Shown: positions 8,437-18,195 of the stretch, piece by piece
How positions within the stretch are numbered: the first letter of the stretch is position 1
How the letters are laid out: each line of letters starts with the position of its first letter
Assembly: GCF_000568815.1 (NCBI RefSeq)
Contig: NZ_CP007201.1
Location: 1,240,001-1,304,000 of the forward strand
Direction of reading: 5' to 3'
From: Sulfurospirillum multivorans DSM 12446
GTDB lineage: Bacteria > Campylobacterota > Campylobacteria > Campylobacterales > Sulfurospirillaceae
Length of the DNA stretch: 64,000 nt
Program-made: the position numbers and the translations under genes
The notes under the pieces: generated by a model
Database searches by the model: none
Seen by the model: only the letters and a program-made list of their open reading frames with translations
Told to the model about the DNA's origin: nothing

Positions 8437-8913
8437 CTACTTAAAATTCAATAGGTAGACTAGCCTCTCTCCTCTATCTGTAAAAATAGTTGTTTCGTAT
8501 TTGAGCCCAAGTTTTTCTATACATTTTATAGATGCGAAGTTTTCAGGATAAACTGTTGCAATAGCTCTGTTTTTGAAGAAAGAATTTTTGATTGATTCTA
8601 TTTGGGCTTTACCAATTTCACTTGCATATCCTAGTCCCCAAAATTTTTTTGCTAAGATAAAACCGAATTCATAGTCATCTTCTTGCAAATAAGAACAAGG
8701 CAGAACACCTGCTAAACCTATTATTTCTTTTGTAGTATTGTTTTCTAAAACTTTTAAGCCTATCTGCTTTACATACTCATATATGTTTTGCTCTGAAATA
8801 GTATCTTTCCCAAAAGTATATTTGATAACATCTTTATCACTAAAAATCAGTTCATATAAGGTTTTGCTATCTTCTTGGTTTAATGCTCTTAGTCTTAATC
8901 TTTCCGTTCTCAT
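8437..8913 (-). CDS. GNAT-family N-acetyltransferase
   Basis: The protein of about 158 residues opens with MRTERLRLRALNQEDSKTLYEL, typical of RimJ/RimL-type GNAT enzymes that acetylate protein N-termini or small amines. The acetyl-CoA region reads FGFILAKKFWGLGYASEIGKA, and the C-terminal segment has the usual NFASIKCIEKLGLKYE. ATG 8913 is preferred because the conserved N-terminus begins there and AAAGAAG lies upstream; an upstream TTG (8940) has no ribosome-binding site. AT-rich relative to ridA. Substrate unknown. Confidence 0.75.
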   Translation of the reverse strand: MRTERLRLRALNQEDSKTLYELIFSDKDVIKYTFGKDTISEQNIYEYVKQIGLKVLENNTTKEIIGLAGVLPCSYLQEDDYEFGFILAKKFWGLGYASEIGKAQIESIKNSFFKNRAIATVYPENFASIKCIEKLGLKYETTIFTDRGERLVYLLNFK

Positions 8914-8961
8914 GTAGCTTCTTTGTATATTTTTTAACAAGGTATTTTATAAAAAAATATC

Positions 8962-9426
8962 TTAACCTCTGAGCATAACCCCTAAGAAGATGGCGATAAC
9001 TCCCAAGACAATATTGATAGGCAGTAAAATTGTAGGGAGCAGTCGCATTTTTGCTTTGGCTCCTGCCAAATCACCACGGTTAAAAAGTGTTTGTGCTTTG
9101 GAGCGTTGGATGTACATATACATATAATTAAGACTCATAATAGTCCAAATTGCCTCTTTAAGATGAATAAATCCACCTGCATAGCCAGCTCCTTTAATGA
9201 TAATAAGCGCGCAGATGAGGCTGAGTGCAATAAAAGGCATCACAAGATTGAACAATCTTCCGACGATGTGCAAGTTAGTTCCAAGCCTTATGTTGGGTTC
9301 CTCAATCGTTTGAATCACGGGATGTACGGCAAATTTAATCGCAATCATACCGCCGACCCACACAACCGCCGAAAGAATGTGTAAAAAGATAATGATCGTT
9401 TTATAGTTTTCAAACCAAGTTTGCAT
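8962..9426 (-). CDS. Small four-helix membrane protein, CopD-like
   Basis: The 154-residue inner-membrane protein has four predicted transmembrane helices. The first contains FLHILSAVVWVGGM, a His-x-Trp pattern typical of CopD-like and related haem- or copper-linked membrane proteins. Later segments are LVMPFIALSLICALIIIK and LPTILLPINIVLGVIAIFLG. Function is not established. It starts at an ATG after AGGAGAGCGT and is divergent from nifH, with only 177 bp between them, but nothing ties it to nitrogen fixation. Confidence 0.55.
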   Translation of the reverse strand: MQTWFENYKTIIIFLHILSAVVWVGGMIAIKFAVHPVIQTIEEPNIRLGTNLHIVGRLFNLVMPFIALSLICALIIIKGAGYAGGFIHLKEAIWTIMSLNYMYMYIQRSKAQTLFNRGDLAGAKAKMRLLPTILLPINIVLGVIAIFLGVMLRG

Positions 9427-9501
9427 ACGCTCTCCTTTTCATATTATAGCAATGGATTATACCCTCCTACCCACCTTTGAATATTGATACTTTACATGTA
9501 G

Positions 9502-10515
<1,014 letters not shown>

Positions 10516-10540
10516 TTAAAATAGAAATAAGGAGCACACC

Positions 10541-10900
10541 ATGTTTATTTGCGGATACCACTTCCCAGCATCTTTGGGAAATAAAATTAGTCATGAGCAA
10601 GTCGTAGAGAGAATCACAGCAGAAGTTGGCGATCTTTCAGATGTCAGTTACGCAGTCCTTACCAGTGAAAACCGTGATGGTATCAAACAAGAAGACCTAA
10701 GAGTTGAAAAGGGAACATTTCTTTTCACAGCATTGGCTGATTACTATAAAAAATCAGACATTGAAGGTGAATACAAAATGATTTTTTATACCAACAAGTA
10801 CCAAATGAGTGAAGTTTCAAAAGCAGTCGATGGTGGTAAAACAGCAGACGTTTGTAAAAAACTTGACGATATGCTTCTCTACAGGGTCAAAGTCGCGTAA
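10541..10900 (+). CDS. Unrecognised 119-residue protein between nifH and nifD
   Basis: I do not recognise this family. It begins MFICGYHFPASLGNKISHEQ and contains a segment EGEYKMIFYTNKYQMSEVSKAV, with mixed alpha/beta character, no signal peptide and no metal-binding Cys pattern. It is not a NifI/PII protein: the PII T-loop and the usual N-terminus are missing. It also does not resemble the delta subunits VnfG/AnfG, and NifD and NifK here are of the Mo type. Its position inside the nifHDK operon, with its own good ribosome-binding site (AAGGAGCACACC), implies a role in nitrogenase regulation, assembly or protection; this is inference from context. Confidence 0.75.
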   Translation: MFICGYHFPASLGNKISHEQVVERITAEVGDLSDVSYAVLTSENRDGIKQEDLRVEKGTFLFTALADYYKKSDIEGEYKMIFYTNKYQMSEVSKAVDGGKTADVCKKLDDMLLYRVKVA

Positions 10901-10930
10901 GCGTACTTTTTAAATAGAAAGGAAAATAGC

Positions 10931-12385
10931 ATGACAACAGAAACATTGCTAAGCCAACAAGAAGCCGCAATTGCGGAAGTGCTTGCTGCTTACCCTGAAA
11001 AGGCGAAAAAAAGTAGAGAAAAACATCTTGGTGTTGATATGCCAGAGGGTGTTAAAGGTGCTTGTGATTCAACCAAGAGTAACAAACAAACCGTTCCAGG
11101 TGTTATGAGTCAACGTGGTTGTGCTTATGCTGGAAGTAAAGGTGTTGTTTGGGGTCCAGTGAAAGATATGATTCATATCTCTCATGGACCGGTTGGTTGT
11201 GGTCAATATAGCCGCGCAGGTAGAAGAAACTATTACATCGGAACAACAGGTGTTGATACCTATGTAACGATGAACTTCACAACCGACTATAATGAAAAAG
11301 ACATTGTCTTCGGTGGCGATAAAAAGCTTAAAGCTGCTCTTGCAGAGATTGATGCGCTTTTCCCACTGAATAATGGTATTTCTATTCAAAGTGAATGCCC
11401 CATCGGTTTGATTGGGGATGATATTCAAGCAGTAGCCAAAGGTTATAAAAAAGAGTCTGGCAAGCCTACGGTTGCGGTTTCATGTGAAGGCTTCCGTGGT
11501 GTTTCACAAAGTTTGGGTCACCATATTGCGAACGATATGATTCGTGACGAGGTTCTTCCAGATAACTCTTATAAAAAAGATTTTGTATCAACTCCTTATG
11601 ATGTCGCAATCATCGGCGATTATAACATCGGTGGAGATGCTTGGAGTTCAAGAATTTTATTGGAAGAGATGGGTCTTCGTGTTATTGCTCAATGGAGTGG
11701 TGATGCAACCTATAAAGAGTTAACGATCGCTCCAAAAGCGAAAATTAACCTTCTTCACTGCTACCGAAGTATGAACTACGTTGTTCGTCATATGGAGCAA
11801 GAATTTGGTGTGCCTTGGATGGAGTATAACTTCTTTGGTCCAAGTAAAACAACAGAGAGTTTACGCAAAATTGCAGCGTTCTTTGATGAGACAATTCAAG
11901 CTAAAACTGAAGCGGTTATCGCTAAATATACTGAGATGACTGATAAAGTCATTGCAAAGTATCGCCCTAAATTAGAAGGCAAAACCGTCATGTTGTATGT
12001 CGGTGGATTACGTCCTCGCCACGTTATCGGTGCTTACGAAGATTTGGGAATGAAAATTATCGGTACAGGTTATGAGTTCGGACATGGTGATGACTATAAA
12101 CGTACCAAAGATGAGCTTAGTGGTTCAACCTTGATCTATGACGATACAAACGAGTACGAATTAGAGCAATTTGTCAAAAGACTTAAACCTGATCTTGTAG
12201 CCAGCGGTGTAAAAGAGAAGTACGTTTTCCAAAAAATGGGTTTACCATTTAGACAAATGCACTCTTGGGATTATAGTGGTCCGTATCATGGATACGATGC
12301 CTTTGCAATTTTTGCAAAAGACATGGATTTGGCGTTGAACTCCCCAGTATGGGCTCACACCAAAGCACCATGGGAATCTAACTAA
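10931..12385 (+). CDS. nifD: Nitrogenase molybdenum-iron protein alpha chain NifD
   Basis: The 484-residue alpha subunit of the MoFe protein. P-cluster cysteines are Cys64 ([11 protein letters not shown]), Cys90 ([10 protein letters not shown]) and Cys156 ([11 protein letters not shown]). The FeMo-cofactor ligands are in [11 protein letters not shown] (Cys) and [14 protein letters not shown] (His). The block [15 protein letters not shown] and the trailing [15 protein letters not shown] are the standard molybdenum-type sequence, not VnfD/AnfD. A ribosome-binding site GAAAGGAAAATAGC precedes the ATG. Confidence 0.96.
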   Translation: MTTETLLSQQEAAIAEVLAAYPEKAKKSREKHLGVDMPEGVKGACDSTKSNKQTVPGVMSQRGCAYAGSKGVVWGPVKDMIHISHGPVGCGQYSRAGRRNYYIGTTGVDTYVTMNFTTDYNEKDIVFGGDKKLKAALAEIDALFPLNNGISIQSECPIGLIGDDIQAVAKGYKKESGKPTVAVSCEGFRGVSQSLGHHIANDMIRDEVLPDNSYKKDFVSTPYDVAIIGDYNIGGDAWSSRILLEEMGLRVIAQWSGDATYKELTIAPKAKINLLHCYRSMNYVVRHMEQEFGVPWMEYNFFGPSKTTESLRKIAAFFDETIQAKTEAVIAKYTEMTDKVIAKYRPKLEGKTVMLYVGGLRPRHVIGAYEDLGMKIIGTGYEFGHGDDYKRTKDELSGSTLIYDDTNEYELEQFVKRLKPDLVASGVKEKYVFQKMGLPFRQMHSWDYSGPYHGYDAFAIFAKDMDLALNSPVWAHTKAPWESN

Positions 12386-12395
12386 GGAGAGCACA

Positions 12396-13949
12396 ATGCA
12401 AGACGTAGAAAACATAGTAAATGGGCAGAAGCTCTTTTTAAAACCAGAGTATCAAGATGTTTTTAAAAATAAAAAGCAATTTGAAAGCAGTGCGGGTTCA
12501 ACTAACCCTGAAAAAGTAATCGAAGTTGCTAAGTGGACAACGACATGGGAATACCGTGAGAAAAACTTAGCACGTGAGCACATCACGATTAACCCAGCCA
12601 AAGCATGTCAACCTTTGGGCGCTGTTATGGCTGCCCTTGGGTTTGAAAACACCATGCCGTATGTTCATGGAAGTCACGGTTGTGTGGCTTACTTTAGAAG
12701 CTACTTTACACGTCACTTTAAAGAGCCAACACCATGTGTTTCAGACTCTATGAGTGAAAGTGCAGCGGTTTTCGGTGGTTTGGCAAATATGAAAGAGGGT
12801 TTACGTAACTGTAAAGCACTTTACAAACCAGATATGATCGCCGTTTCTACCACATGTATGGCAGAAGTTATCGGTGATGACTTGAACGCATTTGTTATCG
12901 GTGCTCGCAAAGATGCTGAGGGTGAACTTGATGGTACACCAATCCCAGCGGCACACACACCATCCTTTGTTGGTAGCCACATCACCGGTTATGATAATAT
13001 GATGAACGCGATTCTTCAAGAGCTTAACATGGTTGAAGAGGGCGTTGAAGTTGAAAAAGATAATGAGCGTATCAACATCATCCCTGGTTTTGAGTCATAC
13101 CTTGGAAGTTTGAAAGAAGTGAAAAAAATCGCTTCTATGTTCAGCGACAAGATCGTAATGATCGGTGATCATGAAGATCAGTGGAACACACCAGCGGGCG
13201 AGTACAAACTCTTTTCTGGCGGTACACCTTTAGCCGTTGCAAAAACAGCAAGAGGCGCAGGTACGACGATCTCTCTTCAAAAGTACTCTACACAGGCTAC
13301 TGCGAAGATGATCAAAGGTGATTGGAAACAAAACTACGTTACATGTAATCCAATTGGCTTAGGTGGCACGGATGAGTTTGTTATGAAACTAAGCGAGCTT
13401 ACAGGCAAGCCTGTTCCTTCTGAGCTTACAAAACTTCGCGGTCAACTGGTCGATGCGATGCAAGACAGCTATCCGTATATGCACGGTAAAAAATTCGCCA
13501 TCTGGGGAGATCCTGACTTCTTGTTAGGTGTTGTCTCTTTCTTGGTTGAAATGGGAGCGATTCCTGTACACGTTCTTTGCCACAATGCCCCACGTAAAAA
13601 CTGGGAAAAAGAGATGCAAGCGATTCTTGATAAATGCACATTCAAAGAAGAGTGTCACATCTGGGGTGGTAAAGATCTATGGCATTTAAGAAGCCTTCTC
13701 TTTACAGAGCCAGTAGATTTCATGATCGGTAACGTTTATGGAAAAGAGCTTTACAGAGATACAAAAATTCCTTTGATAAGAATTGGTTTCCCAATTTTTG
13801 ATAGACACCACTTACATAGATATTCTATCAGTGGCTACGAAGGTGCGCTCAACCTTTTAACGTGGATCACCAACTCCGTCCTAGACGCGTTGGATGAAGA
13901 GACAAAAGAGATTGCAAAAACAGATTATTTCTTCGACTGCGTTAGATAG
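12396..13949 (+). CDS. nifK: Nitrogenase molybdenum-iron protein beta chain NifK
   Basis: The 517-residue beta subunit. P-cluster cysteines are Cys71 (PAKACQPLGAV), Cys96 (HGSHGCVAYFR) and Cys154 (STTCMAEVIGDD). The C-terminus IAKTDYFFDCVR is typical. It begins 10 bp after nifD with AAGGAGAGCACA as ribosome-binding site, so the two subunits are probably made in equal amount. A terminator follows at 13963. nifE, nifN and nifB are not in this window, so cofactor assembly genes must lie elsewhere. A TTACATGTAA site lies in the coding sequence at 13339. Confidence 0.96.
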   Translation: MQDVENIVNGQKLFLKPEYQDVFKNKKQFESSAGSTNPEKVIEVAKWTTTWEYREKNLAREHITINPAKACQPLGAVMAALGFENTMPYVHGSHGCVAYFRSYFTRHFKEPTPCVSDSMSESAAVFGGLANMKEGLRNCKALYKPDMIAVSTTCMAEVIGDDLNAFVIGARKDAEGELDGTPIPAAHTPSFVGSHITGYDNMMNAILQELNMVEEGVEVEKDNERINIIPGFESYLGSLKEVKKIASMFSDKIVMIGDHEDQWNTPAGEYKLFSGGTPLAVAKTARGAGTTISLQKYSTQATAKMIKGDWKQNYVTCNPIGLGGTDEFVMKLSELTGKPVPSELTKLRGQLVDAMQDSYPYMHGKKFAIWGDPDFLLGVVSFLVEMGAIPVHVLCHNAPRKNWEKEMQAILDKCTFKEECHIWGGKDLWHLRSLLFTEPVDFMIGNVYGKELYRDTKIPLIRIGFPIFDRHHLHRYSISGYEGALNLLTWITNSVLDALDEETKEIAKTDYFFDCVR

Positions 13950-13962
13950 TTCCTATGAAGTT

Positions 13963-13989
13963 GAGGGCTTCGGCTCTCTTCTTTTTTTT
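13963..13989 (+). terminator. Terminator of the nifH operon
   Basis: Stem GAGGGC / GCTCTC with TTCG tetraloop, followed by eight T residues. It overlaps the stop codon of the convergent gene. Confidence 0.8.
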
Positions 13990-14356
13990 ATTTTCCACCT
14001 TTACCTCCACCACCTTTTCCATTGCCACTACTGCCTCCTTTGCCCTTTCCTGTGCCAGTAGAACTGGTTGCATTGGAGTTTCTGCCTGTGAGTGCGTTGA
14101 TCTGTTGTGTTTGCACATCTTCGCTTTTTTCAGCATTCAGATCAGACATCAATTGCTCTCGTTTGGCTTCATTTTCAATTCGTGCACGCTCTTTAATCGC
14201 TTGAATATAACGCTGACGGAACTGCCTAGGAGCTGAGATCATGTGTGTGGTGAGCTCTTCAATACTCTTACTCGTCTGTATCTCTTGTTCCACATCCTTT
14301 TCATCAAAAGCATAAAGGTGAACCATGAGCAAAATGGCAAGTGTTGCGTATTTCAT
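13988..14356 (-). CDS. Secreted small protein with Gly/Lys-rich tail
   Basis: The 122-residue protein has a signal peptide (MKYATLAILLMVHLYA), a charged helical middle (about 17-88) and a tail built of G, K, S and N repeats (KGKGGSSGNGKGGGGKGGK). I do not recognise a named family. A similar layout, with a Gly-rich basic tail, occurs in the divergent gene at 16155, on the far side of the two-component system. It overlaps the kinase gene by 4 bp (ATGA), so it is the third gene of the regulator-kinase operon and a likely target or accessory of that system. Confidence 0.65.
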   Translation of the reverse strand: MKYATLAILLMVHLYAFDEKDVEQEIQTSKSIEELTTHMISAPRQFRQRYIQAIKERARIENEAKREQLMSDLNAEKSEDVQTQQINALTGRNSNATSSTGTGKGKGGSSGNGKGGGGKGGK

Positions 14357-15402
14357 GCTTTCTTCTCAGGTTCGAAAAGCAGGGCGATCGATGTGCCAGT
14401 CTCTGGATTACTTTCAAGTGTGATCTGAATGGCTAAACTGTCGCACAATGTTTTAACGATATTCAGTCCAAGCCCAAGCCCTTTTTCACTCTCTTTATAG
14501 TACCGCTCATAGACAAGCGTGCAGTTTTTGATGCCAATGCCTGTGTCGCTAATATTCACGCGATTGCCAACATTGCTCAGTGTGATGGAACCGTTTTTAC
14601 GGTTGTATTTACACGCGTTTGAGATGAGATTGTCAAAAATCCTTGCAATAGAATCGGGGTCGCTGTGGACGACGCACGGTTCTGTTTTAAAGATAAACGT
14701 CAGTTTTGGGTAGAGCTTCTGGTAGAGTTTTGCCCTTACATGTAAAAGTGTTTCAAGATCAACTTCGCTTTTTTTAGGGATAAATCCTTGGTGTAAACTT
14801 TCTAAATTGCGGTGCAGTGAAGCGATGGTTTTTGCGGCGAGTTCAATACGCTCTAACGCTTCAGAAGGTGCTGATTTGGCGATAGCTTTTGTATTAAGCA
14901 GTATGGACGTGACAGGCGTGTTAAGGTCGTGGATCATATCTTTTAAGAAACTTTCTAAAAGATAGAGGGCATGTTTGAGCGGATAGAGCGCGTAAAACGA
15001 GTACAAAAGTGAAAAGACAATGATGGCACACAAAAGAAGGCTTAAGATCACGAGTACTTTGTTAAAAAGCGCATGAAGCTGCGCCTCATAGTGTTGGCTT
15101 GGCATAATGACTTTAAACATGGAATTTTTTGCACTTGGAATGGTGAAATACCCACACATTCCGCGATCACATGGCTGTAAATTGAGCTCATCGACACTGC
15201 TATCGTAAGGAATGACATCCATATCAAAGGCATAGTTTTGAAAATCATAGGTAAAAGATCTCATTTCTGAGAAGATTTGCTCTTCCATGATATGCTTTTG
15301 TTCGTTGTAGTAAAAATAGGCAACCAGTGTGATTAGGAGCATCAGTGTGGCAAAGAAAATACCAAATGTCTTAAAAAAAGCCTCTTTCTCATATTTTTTC
15401 AA
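14353..15402 (-). CDS. Two-component sensor histidine kinase
   Basis: The 349-residue membrane kinase has helices at about 11-30 and 112-133 around a small periplasmic domain containing a Cys pair (QPCDRGMCGYF). The phosphoacceptor box MIHDLNTPVTSIL follows. Nucleotide-binding motifs are DNLISNACKYN, DTGIGI and LGLGLNIVKTL. It is co-transcribed with the regulator upstream (14-bp overlap). The ligand is unknown; the periplasmic Cys pair could sense redox or metal state. A TTACATGTAA site lies in the coding region at 14736, read as L-H-V-R. Confidence 0.8.
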   Translation of the reverse strand: MKKYEKEAFFKTFGIFFATLMLLITLVAYFYYNEQKHIMEEQIFSEMRSFTYDFQNYAFDMDVIPYDSSVDELNLQPCDRGMCGYFTIPSAKNSMFKVIMPSQHYEAQLHALFNKVLVILSLLLCAIIVFSLLYSFYALYPLKHALYLLESFLKDMIHDLNTPVTSILLNTKAIAKSAPSEALERIELAAKTIASLHRNLESLHQGFIPKKSEVDLETLLHVRAKLYQKLYPKLTFIFKTEPCVVHSDPDSIARIFDNLISNACKYNRKNGSITLSNVGNRVNISDTGIGIKNCTLVYERYYKESEKGLGLGLNIVKTLCDSLAIQITLESNPETGTSIALLFEPEKKA

Positions 15403-16024
15403 GACGGTATCCTATGCCTTTGACGTTGATGACTTGTAGCGAAAAACGCTGTTTGAGTTTGGTGATATGCACGCGCAGTGCAACATCGCTTGGTTTCTCC
15501 ATCACATTAAAAAAATGCTCTTTGAAGATGGTTTGACCCATGTTTCGCATCAGAAGATCAAAAATTTCTTTCTCCACAAAGCCAAGATCAACCTCTTTTT
15601 CCTTTTGAAAAATGCGTTTGTTTAAGAGATCGTAGGCAATGGAGCCGTACGCGAGAACGGGATTTTTTTTAAGTATATGCGCTTTAATGCGCACTAAAAG
15701 CTCGTCAAACTCAAAAGGTTTTTTGATGTAATCATCGCAAGCACTATCAAACGCTTTGGTAATCGTTTGAATGTCTTTATACGCACTGATAAAAAAAGCG
15801 GGCGTTGTATCGCCACTCTCGCGCAGGAGCTTGAGCAGATCAAGACCGTTTAGCAGTGGAACATTGATGTCGAAAAGATAGAGATCAAAACTATTTTCAT
15901 ACGAATAACTCAGTGCCTCTTCTCCATCATCGGCATGCACAACTTCAAACCCTTCACCCATCAGCAAGCCTTTGAGTGTTTCACTTAAGAGGTAGTCATC
16001 TTCAAGCAGTAAGATTTTTGACAT
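15389..16024 (-). CDS. OmpR-family response regulator
   Basis: The 211-residue regulator has a receiver domain with phosphoacceptor Asp in LYLFDINVPLLNGLD and a C-terminal winged helix ending VKGIGYRLEKI. ATG 16024 is chosen because it has AAGGAGCACTCC upstream and MSKILLLEDDYLL is the standard receiver start; the open frame extends further upstream without a ribosome-binding site. It is the first gene of the regulator-kinase-Gly-rich protein operon. Two 19-bp direct-repeat operators in the divergent intergenic region are its likely targets. Confidence 0.85.
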   Translation of the reverse strand: MSKILLLEDDYLLSETLKGLLMGEGFEVVHADDGEEALSYSYENSFDLYLFDINVPLLNGLDLLKLLRESGDTTPAFFISAYKDIQTITKAFDSACDDYIKKPFEFDELLVRIKAHILKKNPVLAYGSIAYDLLNKRIFQKEKEVDLGFVEKEIFDLLMRNMGQTIFKEHFFNVMEKPSDVALRVHITKLKQRFSLQVINVKGIGYRLEKI

Positions 16025-16057
16025 GGAGTGCTCCTTACTCAAAGAATAGCAAATATC

Positions 16058-16109
16058 TGTTAATGAAGTGTTAAAGTAAAAAAAATTTGTCCTTAATACT
16101 TCGCTAACA
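16058..16109. promoter_or_regulatory. Pair of inverted operator copies between divergent genes
   Basis: TGTTAATGAAGTGTTAAAG (16058-16076, plus strand) contains TGTTAA twice with an 11-bp period. On the minus strand, 16109-16091 reads TGTTAGCGAAGTATTAAGG, which matches at 15 of 19 positions. So one site faces each divergent gene. This is the layout expected for an OmpR-type regulator controlling its own operon and the gene at 16155. Confidence 0.5.
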
Positions 16110-16154
16110 CATTCACCGTATAGTTTCATTATCACTATCTACAAAGGAGCATAG

Positions 16155-16481
16155 ATGAAAAAGAGTCTTTTAGCATGGGTATTTTTAGGCGTTGTCTCTT
16201 TTGCAACGGACTATACCGCAATGAGCGCAACCGAACTCAGTGCCATGAGAGGAACCATTCCTGCCGAAGATAGAACGGCTTTTCAAGCGGCGATGCAGGA
16301 AAAAATGCAAACACTGAGTCAAGAAGAGCGTCAAGCGTTAACCCAAGCCCGTACGTCTAGCACAACAACAAGAAGCATGGGCGCAGGTTCGGGAAGTGGC
16401 AATGGTGCTGGAAACGGCAACGGCTCAGGAACGGGTGGCTCAGGTGGCAATGGTAAAGGCGGTGGACGAGGAGGGCGGTAA
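16155..16481 (+). CDS. Secreted DUF1104-like protein with Gly-rich tail
   Basis: The 108-residue protein has a signal peptide (MKKSLLAWVFLGVVSFA), a helical segment (TAMSATELSAMRGTIPAEDR, 20-40) resembling the DUF1104 domain of small secreted epsilonproteobacterial proteins, and a low-complexity tail of G, S, N and R. It is divergent from the two-component operon and shares the paired operators, so it is probably a regulon member. Function unknown; the helical part followed by a flexible basic tail would suit an envelope chaperone or a polyanion- or metal-binding role, but that is speculation. The ribosome-binding site is AAAGGAGCATAG. Confidence 0.65.
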   Translation: MKKSLLAWVFLGVVSFATDYTAMSATELSAMRGTIPAEDRTAFQAAMQEKMQTLSQEERQALTQARTSSTTTRSMGAGSGSGNGAGNGNGSGTGGSGGNGKGGGRGGR

Positions 16482-16495
16482 TCGCCTCATTTGTT

Positions 16496-16515
16496 AAGAG
16501 AGCTTGGGCTCTCTT
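16496..16515 (+). terminator. Terminator after the DUF1104-like gene
   Basis: Stem AAGAGAGC / GCTCTCTT with loop TTGG, followed by TGTTTTATTTT. Confidence 0.75.
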
Positions 16516-16629
16516 TGTTTTATTTTGATTCCTCTTTAATGTATCAATCCAACCCGCTCTGAAACCAAACTGTGCTAAGATAATCCTATACTTTGACCGT
16601 TTATATGTTAAAGAAAAGGAAAAATTTTT

Positions 16630-18195
16630 ATGGCAAACAATGATGAATTAAAACAGACCAATAAGCTCGTTCTTCGCAATTTAGAACTCAAAGATTATGA
16701 TCAAGTAAAAGAGATTATGGACAGAGTTTATCCCACGCTTGGGGGTTGGACGATGGAAGAGTTTAGTGCGCAACTTTCCACATTTGCAGAAGGGCAGATT
16801 TGCATCGAAGATGATGGTAAAGTGATCGCGGCGGCACAAAGTTTGATCGTGGATTATGACACGTTTGGTGATCGCCATACGTATAACCAAATCACGGGTA
16901 ATGGACTTATCTCAACGCACGATCCTAAAGGCAATACGCTGTACGGCTTGGATATTTTTGTCGATCCCGATTACCGTGGACTTAGACTTGGAAGACGGCT
17001 TTACGATGCGCGTAAAGAGCTCTGCTATCGCCTTAATCTCAAGCGCATCATCGCAGGCGGGCGCATTCCAGGGTATGCTGCACATGCCGATGAGATGACC
17101 CCTTCAAAATACATTGAACTCGTCAAAGATAAAGAGCTCAGCGATCACGTTTTGGGTTTTCAACTTGCCAATGACTTTCACGTTCGTCGTGTTTTAAAAG
17201 GCTATCTCAAAGGGGACGCGGCTTCGCGTGAGTATGCTACGCTTTTGGAGTGGAGTAACGTCGATTATGAAGAGCCCCACACCAATCCAACGGTCAACCG
17301 TGGCATCGTGCGCGTGGGCATTGTTCAGTGGCAGATGCGTAATGTTAAAAGTGTGGAAGAATTTTTAGACCAAGTCGAATTTTTCGTGGACGCGATGGCA
17401 GGCTATAATGCTGATTTTGTGCTGTTTCCTGAATTTTTCAACGCGCCACTGATGGCTTTGCGTTCGGATGAAAACCCTGAAACGGCGATTCGCACCGTTG
17501 CGGCACATACGGATACGTTGGTGGAAAAAATAGGGCAATTTGCCGTGCGTTACAACATCAACATCATCGCAGGCAGTATGCCCGAATACGATGGTAATAC
17601 GCTCTACAACGCCAGTTACTTGTGCCGACGTGATGGTACGAAAGATTCACAGAAAAAACTACACATCACACCCGATGAAGAGGCGTATTGGGGCATGCAC
17701 GGAGGCGATAAACTCTGTGTGTTTGAAACCGATGTGGGACGTGTGGGCATTTTGGTCTGTTACGATGTTGAGTACCCAGAACTTCCGCGCCTCTTAGCCG
17801 ATCAAGGCATCGATATTCTCTTTGTTCCATACTGGACAGACACGAAAAACAGTTACTTACGCGTGCGTCGTTGCGCGCAAGCCAGAGCGATTGAAAACGA
17901 GTGTTATGTGGCGATTTCTGGAAGCGTTGGAACCCTTCCAAAAGTTGAAAATATGGACATTCAGTACTCCCAATCGGCGGTCTTTAGCCCGTCCGATTTT
18001 GCGTTTCCACACGATGCGACGATTGCCGAAGCCACACCAAACACGGAGATGACGCTAGTCGCCGATCTTGATTTGAGTCTTTTAAAAGAGCTAAGAGAGC
18101 GAGGCAGTGTCCGCAATCTTCGTTCACGCCGTAATGATCTCTACAGTTTGAAATGGAAAGGCGATAAAGAAGATTTTGTTGTGGTTAAAGGCTAA
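16630..18195 (+). CDS. GNAT acetyltransferase-nitrilase fusion protein
   Basis: The 521-residue cytoplasmic protein has an N-terminal GNAT domain (about 10-205; acetyl-CoA region VDPDYRGLRLGRRLYDAR) fused to a carbon-nitrogen hydrolase domain (about 225-515). The nitrilase catalytic triad is visible: Glu in LFPEFFNAP, Lys in KKLHITPDE and Cys in ILVCYDVEYPE. This fused architecture is a recognised nitrilase-superfamily branch, thought to combine amide hydrolysis with acyl transfer; the substrate is not known. It is followed immediately by the RNase H gene, whose GTG touches this stop codon. Confidence 0.85.
   Translation: MANNDELKQTNKLVLRNLELKDYDQVKEIMDRVYPTLGGWTMEEFSAQLSTFAEGQICIEDDGKVIAAAQSLIVDYDTFGDRHTYNQITGNGLISTHDPKGNTLYGLDIFVDPDYRGLRLGRRLYDARKELCYRLNLKRIIAGGRIPGYAAHADEMTPSKYIELVKDKELSDHVLGFQLANDFHVRRVLKGYLKGDAASREYATLLEWSNVDYEEPHTNPTVNRGIVRVGIVQWQMRNVKSVEEFLDQVEFFVDAMAGYNADFVLFPEFFNAPLMALRSDENPETAIRTVAAHTDTLVEKIGQFAVRYNINIIAGSMPEYDGNTLYNASYLCRRDGTKDSQKKLHITPDEEAYWGMHGGDKLCVFETDVGRVGILVCYDVEYPELPRLLADQGIDILFVPYWTDTKNSYLRVRRCAQARAIENECYVAISGSVGTLPKVENMDIQYSQSAVFSPSDFAFPHDATIAEATPNTEMTLVADLDLSLLKELRERGSVRNLRSRRNDLYSLKWKGDKEDFVVVKG

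Noticed and set aside
10541-10900. Delta subunit of an alternative (V or Fe) nitrogenase, or a NifI/PII protein
   Set aside because: NifD and NifK have Mo-type sequence, the usual delta gene lies between D and K, and neither VnfG/AnfG nor PII motifs are visible.
16025-16135. N-terminal extension of the response regulator at 15389
   Set aside because: It would include the operator region, and the receiver domain starts at MSKILLL behind a strong ribosome-binding site.
15048-17941. Other open frames antisense to or overlapping the kinase, nitrilase and RNase H genes
   Set aside because: They are shadows of recognised genes with no homology, ribosome-binding site or coding bias of their own.
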